From the NCBI GenBank assembly GCA_003567005.1, contig PXBF01000139.1:1-60836 (forward strand): a DNA stretch of 60,836 bases, in the 5' to 3' direction. Origin of the DNA: PVC group bacterium. GTDB taxonomy: Bacteria > Verrucomicrobiota > Kiritimatiellia > UBA8416. The position numbers and the translations under genes were made by a program. The notes under the pieces are model-generated. The model made no database searches and had not been told where the DNA came from. It saw nothing but the letters and a program-made list of their open reading frames with translations. Positions 24,646 to 33,749 of this stretch are shown piece by piece; positions within the stretch are counted from its first letter, which is position 1, and each line of letters begins with the position of its first letter.

Positions 24646-27276
24646 TTATCTCAAGATGAGCAATGTTCCGGAAGCCGGATAAGGAGTATCCACATAGAGT
24701 ACGCCAGAACCCGAGAAAAAGTTGGCAACCGTACTTTCATCCTCAAGTGTGAGTTCTTCACCGTTAAACTGGGCATTACTGTCTGTCGATCCATAAGTGC
24801 CGGCGGGCAAGGATACGCCGTCTGCCTGCAACTCTGCCACTGCAGCCCGACCCTCGATATGAATGGTTCCACCCGTTCGATTAAGTGTGCCCTCGTGCGG
24901 GAGACTGTAATCACCGTCCAGACCAAGCGTTCCGGCTGCCACCGTCGTATCGCCAGAATACGTATTTTCTCCCGACAGAATCCACCGGCCATTGTCTTCT
25001 TTTCGCACACTGATCACCGTACCGGGATCGCCAGCGCCATCTGCAATATTGCCTGCAAACGTGTTCGCACCGGTATTTGCACCGCCCAACCGAATTTCCT
25101 TGCTGCCTCCCGAACTACTAACCAACAAATCCGTGTTAATCGCAAAGGTGTTGGCATGACTCGAAGCGGTGCTCATGTTTCTGATAGATGCAAAGCCTTG
25201 TGTAGTGCCCGAAGCAGCGATCTCGAACTGACGGTGATTGAACGTCATCGGAGATTGCGCACTGGAATCCAAGTCAAACCGAGACTCGTCCTGACCGCGC
25301 ATGATGATATTGCCAGCCCCCTCCGCATCGCCGAGACTTGCAGTATAGAGAGCAGCACGACGCCCGTCGTCATTCAAGTCGATTGTACCCGTAAAGGTGT
25401 TATTCGGGTTTGGCAGAACGATCCTTCTTTGAGCCAAATTGCCCGAATCACCCACAATCAGAGTCGTTGTATTGCCGCCGGTTACGACACCGGTAATTGT
25501 CAATAATCTGTTGTTCTGGCCAGTAGATGCTCTGAGCGTGACATTGTCTTCGAGGTGCAGATTATTATCCAATGTGTAGGATCGGTTACGCCATTCTAAC
25601 TGACTATTGCCCGTGACACTTATTGTCGATCCAGCGCCGCCAAGCGAGTCAATACCACTACCATATAACCTTAGCCTACCTGCATTCAACGTCAGGCTAC
25701 CGGTGAATTCGGGCGGGGTTGCGTCAAACCTCAGGATACCAGCACCGGTTTTCACAAGGCTCAGCGGCTCACTGCCTGCACCATCTCGAATGGTTTCCGG
25801 AATGATTTCACCGGAGGAGTTGTTGATTGTCAGCGTCATCGGGGTCGTGGCATTTGCATTTTCCAGAATATATCCGGAACCCGTAATCCCACTCACCGTT
25901 GTGTCGTTGCCGTTGAACTGGATCGTGCCTGGCCCGTGAATGACCACCGGGTCGTAGGCACTGTTCAGTATCAAGGTTCCGCCACCACCGCCAAGGCGGT
26001 AGGTGCCGGCGTGGGGCGTTAGCGTGCCCGTGTAATGTACCGTACCGATCGCACCAAGCGATGCCGCCGTCAAACCTGCAGCATCAAAGTCGAAGTCTTC
26101 ATCTTCATGGTTATCAGCCGCAATCATGCCATCCGACGATGCTGCAACACGATCTTCCATGGCCGTTTGGAAGTTTGCAGCCCCAAACGATGGCCCAAAC
26201 GCCATGACACCCGGACTATTGATGGTAATGTTACGAGCCGTTCCATTGATGGCAGCAGCATTTTCAAATTGTGTGACACCGAAGTTGAGGGCCATGCCGC
26301 CGAGGGCGTCGGAGTTGTCGCCGGAAAGCACCAGCGTGCCCAGACCGATTTTGGTAAATAATTCATCGTTGCCGTCATCTTCCAGTGCGGAAGCGATGGT
26401 CGCGGTGAGACCCTGGCCTACAAAAAAGCCGGAGTCGGAGGTCATGCGGAGCGTGCCACCTGTGAGGGTGGGCGTGCCGTCCGCAAAGGAGATGCCACCG
26501 ATTTCCTGGGTGCCATCGACGGTGACGGTGTATTCACCTGTTGCGTCCGAGCCTGCGGAGAACACGGCAATCTCACCGGGCGTCCAGCCGCCGGTGGCTT
26601 CATCGCCATCCTCTGAATTGCTCCAGAAATCATCAACGCCCCAGGTGCCGTCGGGCTCCGGGCCGCCGGAACCGGGAGTGTTCCCGTCGGTATCCCAGTA
26701 TTGGCCGGTGAACGCGGGGGAGGCGGTGATGACGATGTCGTCAACGAAAAACGGTCCGGCTGCACCGCCTGAATCGCTGAATGTAAATCTAAAGAGCGCC
26801 TCATCCGTAAAGTCATGTCCCGAAGGGTCGATCGTATAGCTTTGCGAGCCAGAAGCCCCTGATACAAAACCAAGGCTATCAAACGTTTCACCATCGGATG
26901 AGTAGCGTGCGTGCAACCGCCGCGTACCGCTGGCATTGCGACACGTGTAATTAAATCTGATCGTAACGCTTGTGTATCCTCTAGATCCTAGCGGTAGCGG
27001 GGCCGCAAGCTCAACATAGCCGCCGCCTCTTCCCACATAGAGACTGAAATCCCCATTCGGCGCCCAGTTAATTTCGGAATCGCTAGACGACATGTTTACA
27101 ACCACATCGCCATTTTCATAAAGCCCTGCATCACCAGAGCTCCCGGCAGCAATCCATGGCCCCATGGTCCCATCCTCAAAGTCGTTGTCGTGCAGCACAT
27201 CCTGCGCCTGCACACCCACGGCAAACATGCTCATCGCCGCAATCATCACCAACATTCCAACTAGCTTCTTGCTCAT
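24646..27276 (-). CDS. Secreted autotransporter-strand-repeat (PATR) protein
   Basis: An 876-residue protein with a signal peptide (LVGMLVMIAAMSMFAVGVQAQ). An N-terminal jelly-roll-like domain (about 25-190, ending AAGPFFVDDIVIT) is followed by a long beta-helical region with passenger-associated strand repeats such as GLGTLVLSGDNSDALGG, GAGILRFDATPPEFTGSLTLNAGRL and ENTYSGDTTVAAGTLGLDG. There is no C-terminal beta-barrel and no PEP-CTERM anchor. Instead it ends abruptly PYPASGTLLILR, a tail resembling the ends of three other exported proteins here. It is probably a surface or extracellular structural or carbohydrate-binding protein, and the exact role is unknown. Confidence 0.85.
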   Translation of the reverse strand: MSKKLVGMLVMIAAMSMFAVGVQAQDVLHDNDFEDGTMGPWIAAGSSGDAGLYENGDVVVNMSSSDSEINWAPNGDFSLYVGRGGGYVELAAPLPLGSRGYTSVTIRFNYTCRNASGTRRLHARYSSDGETFDSLGFVSGASGSQSYTIDPSGHDFTDEALFRFTFSDSGGAAGPFFVDDIVITASPAFTGQYWDTDGNTPGSGGPEPDGTWGVDDFWSNSEDGDEATGGWTPGEIAVFSAGSDATGEYTVTVDGTQEIGGISFADGTPTLTGGTLRMTSDSGFFVGQGLTATIASALEDDGNDELFTKIGLGTLVLSGDNSDALGGMALNFGVTQFENAAAINGTARNITINSPGVMAFGPSFGAANFQTAMEDRVAASSDGMIAADNHEDEDFDFDAAGLTAASLGAIGTVHYTGTLTPHAGTYRLGGGGGTLILNSAYDPVVIHGPGTIQFNGNDTTVSGITGSGYILENANATTPMTLTINNSSGEIIPETIRDGAGSEPLSLVKTGAGILRFDATPPEFTGSLTLNAGRLRLYGSGIDSLGGAGSTISVTGNSQLEWRNRSYTLDNNLHLEDNVTLRASTGQNNRLLTITGVVTGGNTTTLIVGDSGNLAQRRIVLPNPNNTFTGTIDLNDDGRRAALYTASLGDAEGAGNIIMRGQDESRFDLDSSAQSPMTFNHRQFEIAASGTTQGFASIRNMSTASSHANTFAINTDLLVSSSGGSKEIRLGGANTGANTFAGNIADGAGDPGTVISVRKEDNGRWILSGENTYSGDTTVAAGTLGLDGDYSLPHEGTLNRTGGTIHIEGRAAVAELQADGVSLPAGTYGSTDSNAQFNGEELTLEDESTVANFFSGSGVLYVDTPYPASGTLLILR

Positions 27277-27630
27277 GGCTTTCTACTCCCTTTTTACGGT
27301 TTCACTAGCGTAAAGAACGATGACCGTTTTACTGCACCAATGAATCGCTTGAACAACTTTCCGATGCAGGCAAACACTTCCTACCTCGGATGATATGAAA
27401 TCAGTCTCAGAAAAGTCTATAGGCTATTTCAGACATATTTTATTGGCACTTTTGCAACTTCCGGTTTCTATAACTTTGTAGGTATAAACCGCCTGCCGAC
27501 CTGGTGTAGAGAGACTTCACCACGGGGACACGGCGGTACGGAGGAGAGAGGTTCGATTCAGGAACAATAACATCTTGATGTTGTGATGTTGTAGCGTTAT
27601 GTTATGTCTCATGAACCAAGGAGATATATC
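27277..27630. other. Intergenic region, no gene seen
   Basis: A 354-base gap between the divergent PATR gene and the RHH/RelE operon. It must hold both promoters. At about 27516-27536 the sequence CACCACGGGGACACGGCGGT looks like a decayed version of the loop arm of the palindrome at 28186-28270. Confidence 0.5.
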
Positions 27631-27864
27631 ATGAGTAAATTGACTAAGCGTTCGACGATCTATCTTGATCCCGTCTTGCACAAAGCACTAAGAATGCAGT
27701 CTGTCGAAACATCACGTTCGGTTTCAGAACTCATCAACGATGCTATTCGCGATGAATTAGCAGAGGATGCCCATGACTTGGCTATGTTTGACGAACGCGC
27801 AAACGAACCCACCATTAGCTTCGAAGACTTTGTTAAAGGACTTAAGCGTAATGGCACAATATAA
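27631..27864 (+). CDS. Ribbon-helix-helix antitoxin
   Basis: A 77-residue protein with an N-terminal ribbon-helix-helix DNA-binding fold (KRSTIYLDPVLHKALRMQSV and SVSELINDAIRDEL) and an acidic C-terminal tail (SFEDFVKGLKRNGTI) that would wrap the toxin. The ATG at 27631 has AAGGAG nine bases upstream; an ATG at 27604 lacks a good site. It overlaps the RelE-type toxin by 14 bases, giving an autoregulated operon. Confidence 0.88.
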   Translation: MSKLTKRSTIYLDPVLHKALRMQSVETSRSVSELINDAIRDELAEDAHDLAMFDERANEPTISFEDFVKGLKRNGTI

Positions 27865-28108
27865 CATTGTCATACGAAAGGCCGTTCACAAAGACGTGCA
27901 GAACATCCCCAAGAAAGATGCTCAACGCATTATAACTGCAATAGAATCACTGGCAGAGAATCCTCGGCCGCAAGGATCGAAAAAACTATCTGCACAGGAA
28001 CGCTACCGCCTGCGCCAAGGAAATTATCGGATTCTGTACGAGATCGAAGACATGAAATTGATCGTTTGTGTTGTGACTGTTAGACATCGCAAAGATGTTT
28101 ACCGGTAA
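27851..28108 (+). CDS. RelE/ParE-family toxin
   Basis: An 85-residue protein of the RelE/ParE superfamily: YNIVIRKAVHKDVQNIPKKD (helical hairpin), PQGSKKLSAQERYRLRQGNYRILYEIED and CVVTVRHRKDVYR. The YRLRQGNYRILYEI and RHRKDVYR segments are typical of RelE-type ribosome-dependent mRNA interferases, though the ParE subgroup shares the fold. The start is the ATG inside the antitoxin frame, preceded by AAAGGA. Confidence 0.9.
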   Translation: MAQYNIVIRKAVHKDVQNIPKKDAQRIITAIESLAENPRPQGSKKLSAQERYRLRQGNYRILYEIEDMKLIVCVVTVRHRKDVYR

Positions 28109-28185
28109 GAACATGACATCCAATGGGGATGATAAATCATACGCTGGCATCCAGCCGCAATCGCGCTCGATTCCTGCATTCCGCA

Positions 28186-28270
28186 TTGGGAAACCCTATA
28201 TAGACAAAACCGATTTATCACCACGGGAACACGGTGGTGATAAGCCGGTTTTATCCAGAGGATTTCCCAA
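28186..28270. repeat. 85-bp imperfect palindrome
   Basis: Arms TTGGGAAACCCTATATAGAC... and ...GGATTTCCCAA pair around a central perfect stem TTATCACCAC/GTGGTGATAA with loop GGGAACACG. It could form a long hairpin or cruciform. The left arm has a relative at 22741-22773 next to the RAYT gene. Confidence 0.8.
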
Positions 28271-28330
28271 TCATGCACGGCAACCCCCGTGCGTCCATGA
28301 TGAGATATCTCTGCAGTTGATCGTACTCTC

Positions 28331-28592
28331 TGGTTAGTTTGGGCACTTGGGCGGCTAAGATGATGCGGGAATGAAACTTTGGAAGTAAAAAGGTAGCCCG
28401 CTTTCGCCGAAAGCGAGGCTGGGCGTGGGTAGAGCATGTGGTGTCACGTTGGAATGTCGAAGGGGCTTTTCACGGGCTTTCTATGCACGATCCAAGCGCG
28501 AGGCTGCTTTCGGCGAAAACAGCCTACAAGCGGTGAAGTTACTGGCTAGTAAGGGCACTTGGGCTGCCAAGATGATGCGGGATTGAAACTTT
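28331..28592. repeat. Two 50-bp direct repeats
   Basis: 28331-28380 and 28543-28592 share the core GGGCACTTGGG-GGC-AAGATGATGCGGGA-TGAAACTTT, about 85-90% identical. Each is followed within 6-13 bases by a GTAG-led REP hairpin. Confidence 0.8.
28393..28527. repeat. Inverted REP pair (REPIN/BIME), GTAGGCTG-type
   Basis: The left REP is GTAGCCCGCTTTCGCCGAAA... (28393-28422, plus orientation). The right REP is GAGGCTGCTTTCGGCGAAAA...CCTAC (about 28497-28527, minus orientation, so it reads GTAGGCTG on the other strand). They face each other across about 75 bases, the arrangement of a REPIN. Their stems match the REP upstream of the RAYT gene. Confidence 0.78.
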
Positions 28593-28598
28593 TGGCAG

Positions 28599-28709
28599 GT
28601 AGGGCGAGGCGTCCTCGCCGAGCCGTTGTCCGGTAGTCACGGCTCACCGGGGATCCTACTTCGTCCCGCTTGGCGGGACTTCGCAGGACAAGGCTGGTTC
28701 GTCCTACCC
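28599..28709. repeat. Inverted REP pair (REPIN/BIME), GTAGGGCGAGG-type
   Basis: The left end is GTAGGGCGAGGCGTCCTCGC (perfect GGCGAGG/CCTCGCC stem). The right end, GGTTCGTCCTACCC, reads GGGTAGGACGAACC on the minus strand. The interior holds GTCCCGCTTGGCGGGAC. It is a different REP subtype from the one next door. Confidence 0.78.
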
Positions 28710-28759
28710 GGATTGGCAAAAAACAAACATGAAGTTACAACCTAGCTAGAATGTAATGG

Positions 28760-29979
28760 CTACTTACATGCTGAAGCAAAGGCTTCGCGATACGCGCAGG
28801 GCGATACGCCATAAACCTTTTTAAAACGCCGATTGAGGTTTGTCAGTGTGCAAAAACCGCAATCGACGGCAAGTTCACCAATCGGATTGTTTGTACTGCA
28901 TAGCAAATCACAAAACACCTCGAGGCGTTTGCGGATGACCTCCTCATTGACACTACGATCGAGATGCTTTCGGAATAGCCGCTCCAGCTTGTAGCGGGGC
29001 ACACCCACCGAATCAGCCACTTCATCAACCGAAAGATCCAGATCGAAGTGCTCCCAAATGTACCGCAGCGCGGCAGCGCCGCCTGATCCTGCACAGCGAG
29101 AATCTCCGTGCTTGTTCGTACAACAACCCCCTTGGGAGGAATCCTCGTAGTCGGCTGCATCGGATGCGTACCGCGCATCATGCGCGCCAAAAGATCAATG
29201 GACGTCTCCACCATACGGGCATCATCCAAGTCAATCGAAGACAAATTAGGCACACAGGCATTTACAATTTCCGGATCATTACCAATCCCCAAAATGGCAA
29301 CTTGCTCGGGTAGCGCATAACCTGCTTCCGAACATATATAAACCAGCTCTGCGGCCCATCTATCACTGAACGCCAATATACCAATCGGCAGCGGTAGCGT
29401 TTCCAGCCATGCCAGAATCTGCGACTTTATATAATCATAATTATCATGGAACTTTTTCTGTTTGGCGCTTAACAAATGACACGCGAGACCAGCATGATAC
29501 GCGTGTTCCTGGAATGAACAAAACAGTTGCTGAAAGTGCTGCCACGGTTCGCGGCCAATGAAGCCTACGTTTTTGAAATCACGCTCGGCAAAGTGTTGCG
29601 CCGCCAACCGGCCCACGGCATCCCAGTCAGGCATCACCGCCGGAACAAATGTATCCATAACGTTCGGGAAATATCCTAAGCGGACGATCGACTTTCCAGC
29701 GCGTAGCATTTTGATAACATTGCGATCGCGTGGATTACCCGCAATAAATGCCCCTTGATACAGATGTGATTCAGGCACACGTCGACGCCGAAACGCGAGA
29801 TCCAAGGAATGCCACTTTTTGCGTGCAACCGCAGCAATGATCTGTCGGTTGATCGGCAAATTCTGTGGGAGCAACAGAAGCACAACTGGCAGCTTGCGCC
29901 GTCGCGGTGATTGCGCCGCCACCATATGCCCATCCGCATGTATGCGAATCTTCTGATTACTTGATTGCCCCATCGACAT
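28760..29979 (-). pseudogene. XylR/AraC-type regulator with an apparent frameshift
   Basis: From 29979 to about 29090 the frame encodes a sugar-binding LacI/XylR-like sensor (KLPVVLLLLPQNLPINRQII, VGFIGREPWQHF, VAILGIGNDPEIVNACVPNLSSIDLDD). It then loses sense. In another frame the sequence AALRYIWEHFDLDLSVDEVADSVGVPRYKLERLF continues into a full AraC helix-turn-helix ending at 28760 (ELAVDCGFCTLTNLNRRFKKVYG). The two halves would together give a normal regulator of about 405 residues. The break lies at about 29068-29090 in a GC-rich, hairpin-prone run (GGCGGCGCTGCCGCG). A true mutation, a sequencing error and a slip site are all possible. It lies directly downstream of the GH30 gene. Confidence 0.8.
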
Positions 29980-30275
29980 TCCGATCCCGATCCTCTTATC
30001 GCCTTGCCACTGGCCCCAAGTTTAATGTCCTGCTACGTTAAATGCAATCACGCGCTATACCTGTACATGTATATCAATAGCACCAACCTACAGATGATCC
30101 CTACGGCCGAGACAACGCAACATCGCTTCCCGACCATACGGTGCTTACTATTTATCCTTGTGTCCGTATCCCGACGGCAACCGAATTATTTAATAATCAC
30201 TACAGTACCCTGCGGAAGAATCGGGGAGCCTGTAAGGCTTACGTTATCAAAGCGCGTGTCATCAAGGTTCTACTA
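29980..30275. promoter_or_regulatory. Leader region of the regulator, no gene seen
   Basis: A 296-base gap between the end of the GH30 gene and the start of the regulator on the minus strand. It presumably holds the regulator promoter. No repeat or clear hairpin was recognised. Confidence 0.4.
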
Positions 30276-33200
30276 CTATCGGAAGTGCAGGATTGTACCA
30301 ATCGGCCTTACCGCATCCGTAACGATGATCTGCACCTCATCATAAGCCTGGGTCACACCATCACCGGCCGTTAAGCGCAGCGTATAGCTACCCACTTCCG
30401 CAAACGTGACTGTCGTATGGGGCGCCGACGCGTCCGCAAAGCTTACTGACGCCGGTCCCGCTTCCAGCGTCCAAGTCGTAGTCACCGGATCGTGCTCAGG
30501 ATGACTGACTGTACCAGCCAAAGTTGCCGTTGCAGACGCAACCCCCGGTGCAGTCGCCTTGTACGGATGTCCATCCTCCAGATTCAGTCCCCACTTGTGC
30601 GCCAGATACCCCTCGATCATTTGTTGCGTTTCCAACGCCTCCGTACCATCCGTAACGATCATTTCCCCAATGGCCCCATCGCCCCAGGTTGACCACCAAC
30701 CATCCATTTGCCCCAAAATCGTCCATGGTACATGGCCAAAGTCCCGTGTGGCCTCAGCCCGCCAGAGCGTTGGTCCCATAGGTAAAGCAGTCGTTGTTGT
30801 ATCCGACGCACCGTCACGATACATCCTGAAACCGGCAAGATTCCAAGTCGTATTATTCTGGGAACCCCGAATGCGATTCACGGTTGATTGGTTATCACTG
30901 ATAAGTACACGCCAATTATCAAACTGCGCAGCATCGTAATACGTCACCACATAGACATTCGAGAATGTCAAAGCTGGTATTTCGAGATATCTCCAGACAT
31001 CAGTGGCAACCGAGTCATACCCAATACTCGGCAGGTCATGCATCCGTGTATCCGAAGAACGGTACCCAGGTTGTCTATTGCTGGCAGTCTGGACAGCATG
31101 CCGGTCATTTCCACTCTTATCATCCCACTGCGCAACCCTGCCACCGGATAACGTGATGCTGTCGCTATCGCTCGCATCATACCACGCTGCCAACGCCACC
31201 CCTTCCGGCGTCCAAGGTTCGTCTCCGCCATCTGTCAGATATACCGTCTGATCGGGCCCGGCATCCACCTCCAGCGGCAGTACCCATCTCGCATATAGCG
31301 TCACATCAGCATCATGCGTGTAGGTTGCGCCTTCGGCATATGTGTCACCACTCCCATCCGCCTCCGTATTCCAACCCCCGAAGACAAATCCCTCGCGCAC
31401 CAGATCACCGCTATTACTCGCAAGCGTCAGCGGCAACCCGTGCCCCTTGGTTTGCGAAGGGGGCACACTGCCATCGGTATTCTCATTTCCATCGTAGCTA
31501 ACAGTATAGGTTTCGAGCGTCAGCACAATTGTCGTAATCGACGACGACGGTAACACGATGGGATCTTCAAGATCCAACCCCGACATCGCTTGATAAAAAT
31601 TGCCCGCAACCGACTGGTATCCCTCTATCGCTTCAACCCGCAACGCACCATATTCCAAAGAAATTTCCTCCTGCGATCCGGAACTGTTGATTGCCACCAA
31701 CGTAATACTATCGCCCGTTGGAGATAAAAACCCCGAAACACGTACATCCGTACCACTGCCGCCTACCTCGATACGCTCATACCCTTTATGGATATGACGG
31801 GCGTAGTGCTTGATGGTGTAGTAAGGCGGATTGATCTGGAAGCTCGTGTTATCTACATGTTCAATCATCGCCTCTGGCGTGTCGCTACCCCAGAACATTT
31901 TCCAGTAGATATAGGCCGAAGCATTCGCCTCCACGAGCGTGTTGTGAATCACCCGTCCGGCATCAATCCAGTTAAACTCGCGCGAGAACTCCGTCTGCCA
32001 ATTCGGGCGATCACCAAAATCATCACGGATACGATTCAATCGGCCTATCGTTGTCGAAGAATCGATTTGCCCCGGATTGCCGATGTCATAAACATGGTAG
32101 CCATGCACGGCGAAGTAGGGACGACTCAAGAGCTGCTGATTGAAATCGAAAAAGGACGGCATATTTTCAGCCTCGGATCCCACCATTTTCGGCACATCCG
32201 GCCGATCCTTGATGGCATTCCAGATCGCGTCCGCCGCTTCCGCATAACCAGAAAGCGACGAGGTTTGCGTGGGCGCAAACAGGCATGTTTCCCATGCGTC
32301 CTGATAGCCCGGCTCATTCTGGAAGCTCAAATAATCCGGCGTCCATCCCAGATTGTCCAGCACCTCAACCCAGTAATCAGCCAATGCCTCATACATAAAG
32401 TTTCCGCCGCCGTCCTTGGCAAGCGTTCCGCTATCAATCGTGGGGGGGTCCTCGCCATCCGAGCCCCTTCGACGCCCTGTACTCTTGAGAGCATCCGGCG
32501 GGCTCCACGAACTGTAAAGGATTTTGATGTCCGGATTCGCGCTTGTGGCGGCGTGATAAAGCTGGGCATTTATACTATGCGAATTCATGGCACTGGCGCT
32601 GTCAGCGTCATCCGGATAATACCAGTTTTTCAGACGCAGGATATCCAGACCCAAATCCTCAAACATCGCCTGATTGATGGCCGCATCGCGGGTTTCATTA
32701 TTTCGGTACACACTACTCAAATACCAGGAAAGCGCAGCACCAAAGCCAGCCATTTCCTGATGCCGGATTTCCGGCAATAGCGCAATCGGGATCCCTTCTC
32801 CAGCTTCCGCTGCCGGAATCACAAAATCATCCAGCCAAAGTGTGCCCGTCTCCCTGTAATGGATGCGCAATCGAGGATTATCTTCTTGTGCCGTAAAACT
32901 CCACGTATATTGCGCCCAATCCGTGGTAAGGCTGAACGTGCGCTGCGTATACACGTCATCTTGCACAACGATGCGAACCTCTGTTCCGGCCACCTCCGCT
33001 CGTGCCGAAAACGTAAGCTCGTACTCCTCACCCTGCACCAAAGGCAAGATGGGGCCCAATGATTGCACCGACCAGTTGTTCGCGCCCATTGCAGTAACGT
33101 CAACTCTTAATGCAATAGCCCCCTCAGCTACATTTTCCGTCTCTGCCGAATAGGTTGCCGCACCGCCATCACCCGCGAGATGATTCCAGCCCGACGAGTA

Positions 33201-33317
33201 CCCATCTTCAAAACCACCATTCGCCACGAGATTCTCTGCCCGCAGAGACGCACTCCAGACAAACAGCACACTAGCCACAATCAATATCGAAGCTTTGGTT
33301 TTCATAATAACACGCAT
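30276..33317 (-). CDS. Secreted multidomain GH30 xylanase-like enzyme
   Basis: About 1013 residues. The ATG at 33317 has GGGAG upstream; other in-frame ATGs at 33320 and 33305 are possible. Order: signal peptide (ASILIVASVLFVWSASLRA); a carbohydrate-binding jelly roll (about 28-170; NLVANGGFEDG); GH30 catalytic domain (about 175-600) with acid/base Glu335 in SFQNEPGYQ and nucleophile Glu443 in NWQTEFSRE; an InlB-type repeat (about 605-680; GFVFGGWNTEADGSGDTY); a PKD-like domain interrupted by a LamG-like module (AAWYDASDSDSITLSGGRVAQ to AHKWGLNLEDGHPYKA); and the tail VRPIGTILHFR. The family suggests glucuronoxylan or related beta-1,4-xylan as substrate. It is adjacent to a regulator of the XylR type. 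Confidence 0.9.
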   Translation of the reverse strand: MRVIMKTKASILIVASVLFVWSASLRAENLVANGGFEDGYSSGWNHLAGDGGAATYSAETENVAEGAIALRVDVTAMGANNWSVQSLGPILPLVQGEEYELTFSARAEVAGTEVRIVVQDDVYTQRTFSLTTDWAQYTWSFTAQEDNPRLRIHYRETGTLWLDDFVIPAAEAGEGIPIALLPEIRHQEMAGFGAALSWYLSSVYRNNETRDAAINQAMFEDLGLDILRLKNWYYPDDADSASAMNSHSINAQLYHAATSANPDIKILYSSWSPPDALKSTGRRRGSDGEDPPTIDSGTLAKDGGGNFMYEALADYWVEVLDNLGWTPDYLSFQNEPGYQDAWETCLFAPTQTSSLSGYAEAADAIWNAIKDRPDVPKMVGSEAENMPSFFDFNQQLLSRPYFAVHGYHVYDIGNPGQIDSSTTIGRLNRIRDDFGDRPNWQTEFSREFNWIDAGRVIHNTLVEANASAYIYWKMFWGSDTPEAMIEHVDNTSFQINPPYYTIKHYARHIHKGYERIEVGGSGTDVRVSGFLSPTGDSITLVAINSSGSQEEISLEYGALRVEAIEGYQSVAGNFYQAMSGLDLEDPIVLPSSSITTIVLTLETYTVSYDGNENTDGSVPPSQTKGHGLPLTLASNSGDLVREGFVFGGWNTEADGSGDTYAEGATYTHDADVTLYARWVLPLEVDAGPDQTVYLTDGGDEPWTPEGVALAAWYDASDSDSITLSGGRVAQWDDKSGNDRHAVQTASNRQPGYRSSDTRMHDLPSIGYDSVATDVWRYLEIPALTFSNVYVVTYYDAAQFDNWRVLISDNQSTVNRIRGSQNNTTWNLAGFRMYRDGASDTTTTALPMGPTLWRAEATRDFGHVPWTILGQMDGWWSTWGDGAIGEMIVTDGTEALETQQMIEGYLAHKWGLNLEDGHPYKATAPGVASATATLAGTVSHPEHDPVTTTWTLEAGPASVSFADASAPHTTVTFAEVGSYTLRLTAGDGVTQAYDEVQIIVTDAVRPIGTILHFR

Positions 33318-33749
33318 CATACTCCCTTTACACATTGCTTATCTGCGACGGCTGCGATCAAAAACAATTCTACGCTAACAAAAAAGATGCGCATTCGGAA
33401 TGATCATAACCGACAAACGCATGACGATTTATGACGCCCCTTAGGAAAAGGAAAAATACAACCTACCCCTGTCGCGGGGCCCGCATGTTGCGGCAGGAGA
33501 GCGGCTGTTTCGGAACGGGATACGGATGGCGACCAAGCGGGTGGAAATATAGGCGCATCGGCACGTGCGAGACCCAGCCCCGCAAACGCACATAACTACT
33601 GCTGACCAGTAGTCTAGCTATAAAATCAACGCCCCAGTCATGATAAAACCAAGGTCAATCTGATGAGCCCCAGAATATGAAGAGGGAAAGTGTTTTCACG
33701 CCATGCTGAACCTGTTACCTTTTCCCTAACGCTGTATCGAGATAAGAAA
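33318..33749. other. Intergenic region, no gene seen
   Basis: A 432-base gap between divergent genes. An imperfect stem CCTGTCGC/GCGGCAGG with GGGGCCC in the loop lies at about 33469-33498. Upstream in-frame extension of the ABC gene to 33690 has no good start site. Confidence 0.4.

Larger units (their letters stand above)
28109..28759. other. 651-base mosaic of REPs and palindromes, no gene
   Basis: Contains the 85-bp palindrome (28186-28270), two 50-bp direct repeats (28331-28380, 28543-28592), an inverted pair of GTAG REPs (28393-28422 and 28497-28527), and a second inverted pair (28599-28709) with an inner hairpin GTCCCGC TTG GCGGGAC at about 28663-28679. No coding potential is seen. Confidence 0.8.

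Noticed and set aside
28760..29020. Separate small AraC-type gene
   Set aside because: Its sequence continues upstream in the same frame without a start site, into the missing part of the adjacent sensor, so it is better read as the second half of one regulator.
31788..32780. 330-codon plus-strand frame opposite the GH30 gene
   Set aside because: Lies wholly within the catalytic domain of a well-supported gene and shows no recognisable protein pattern.
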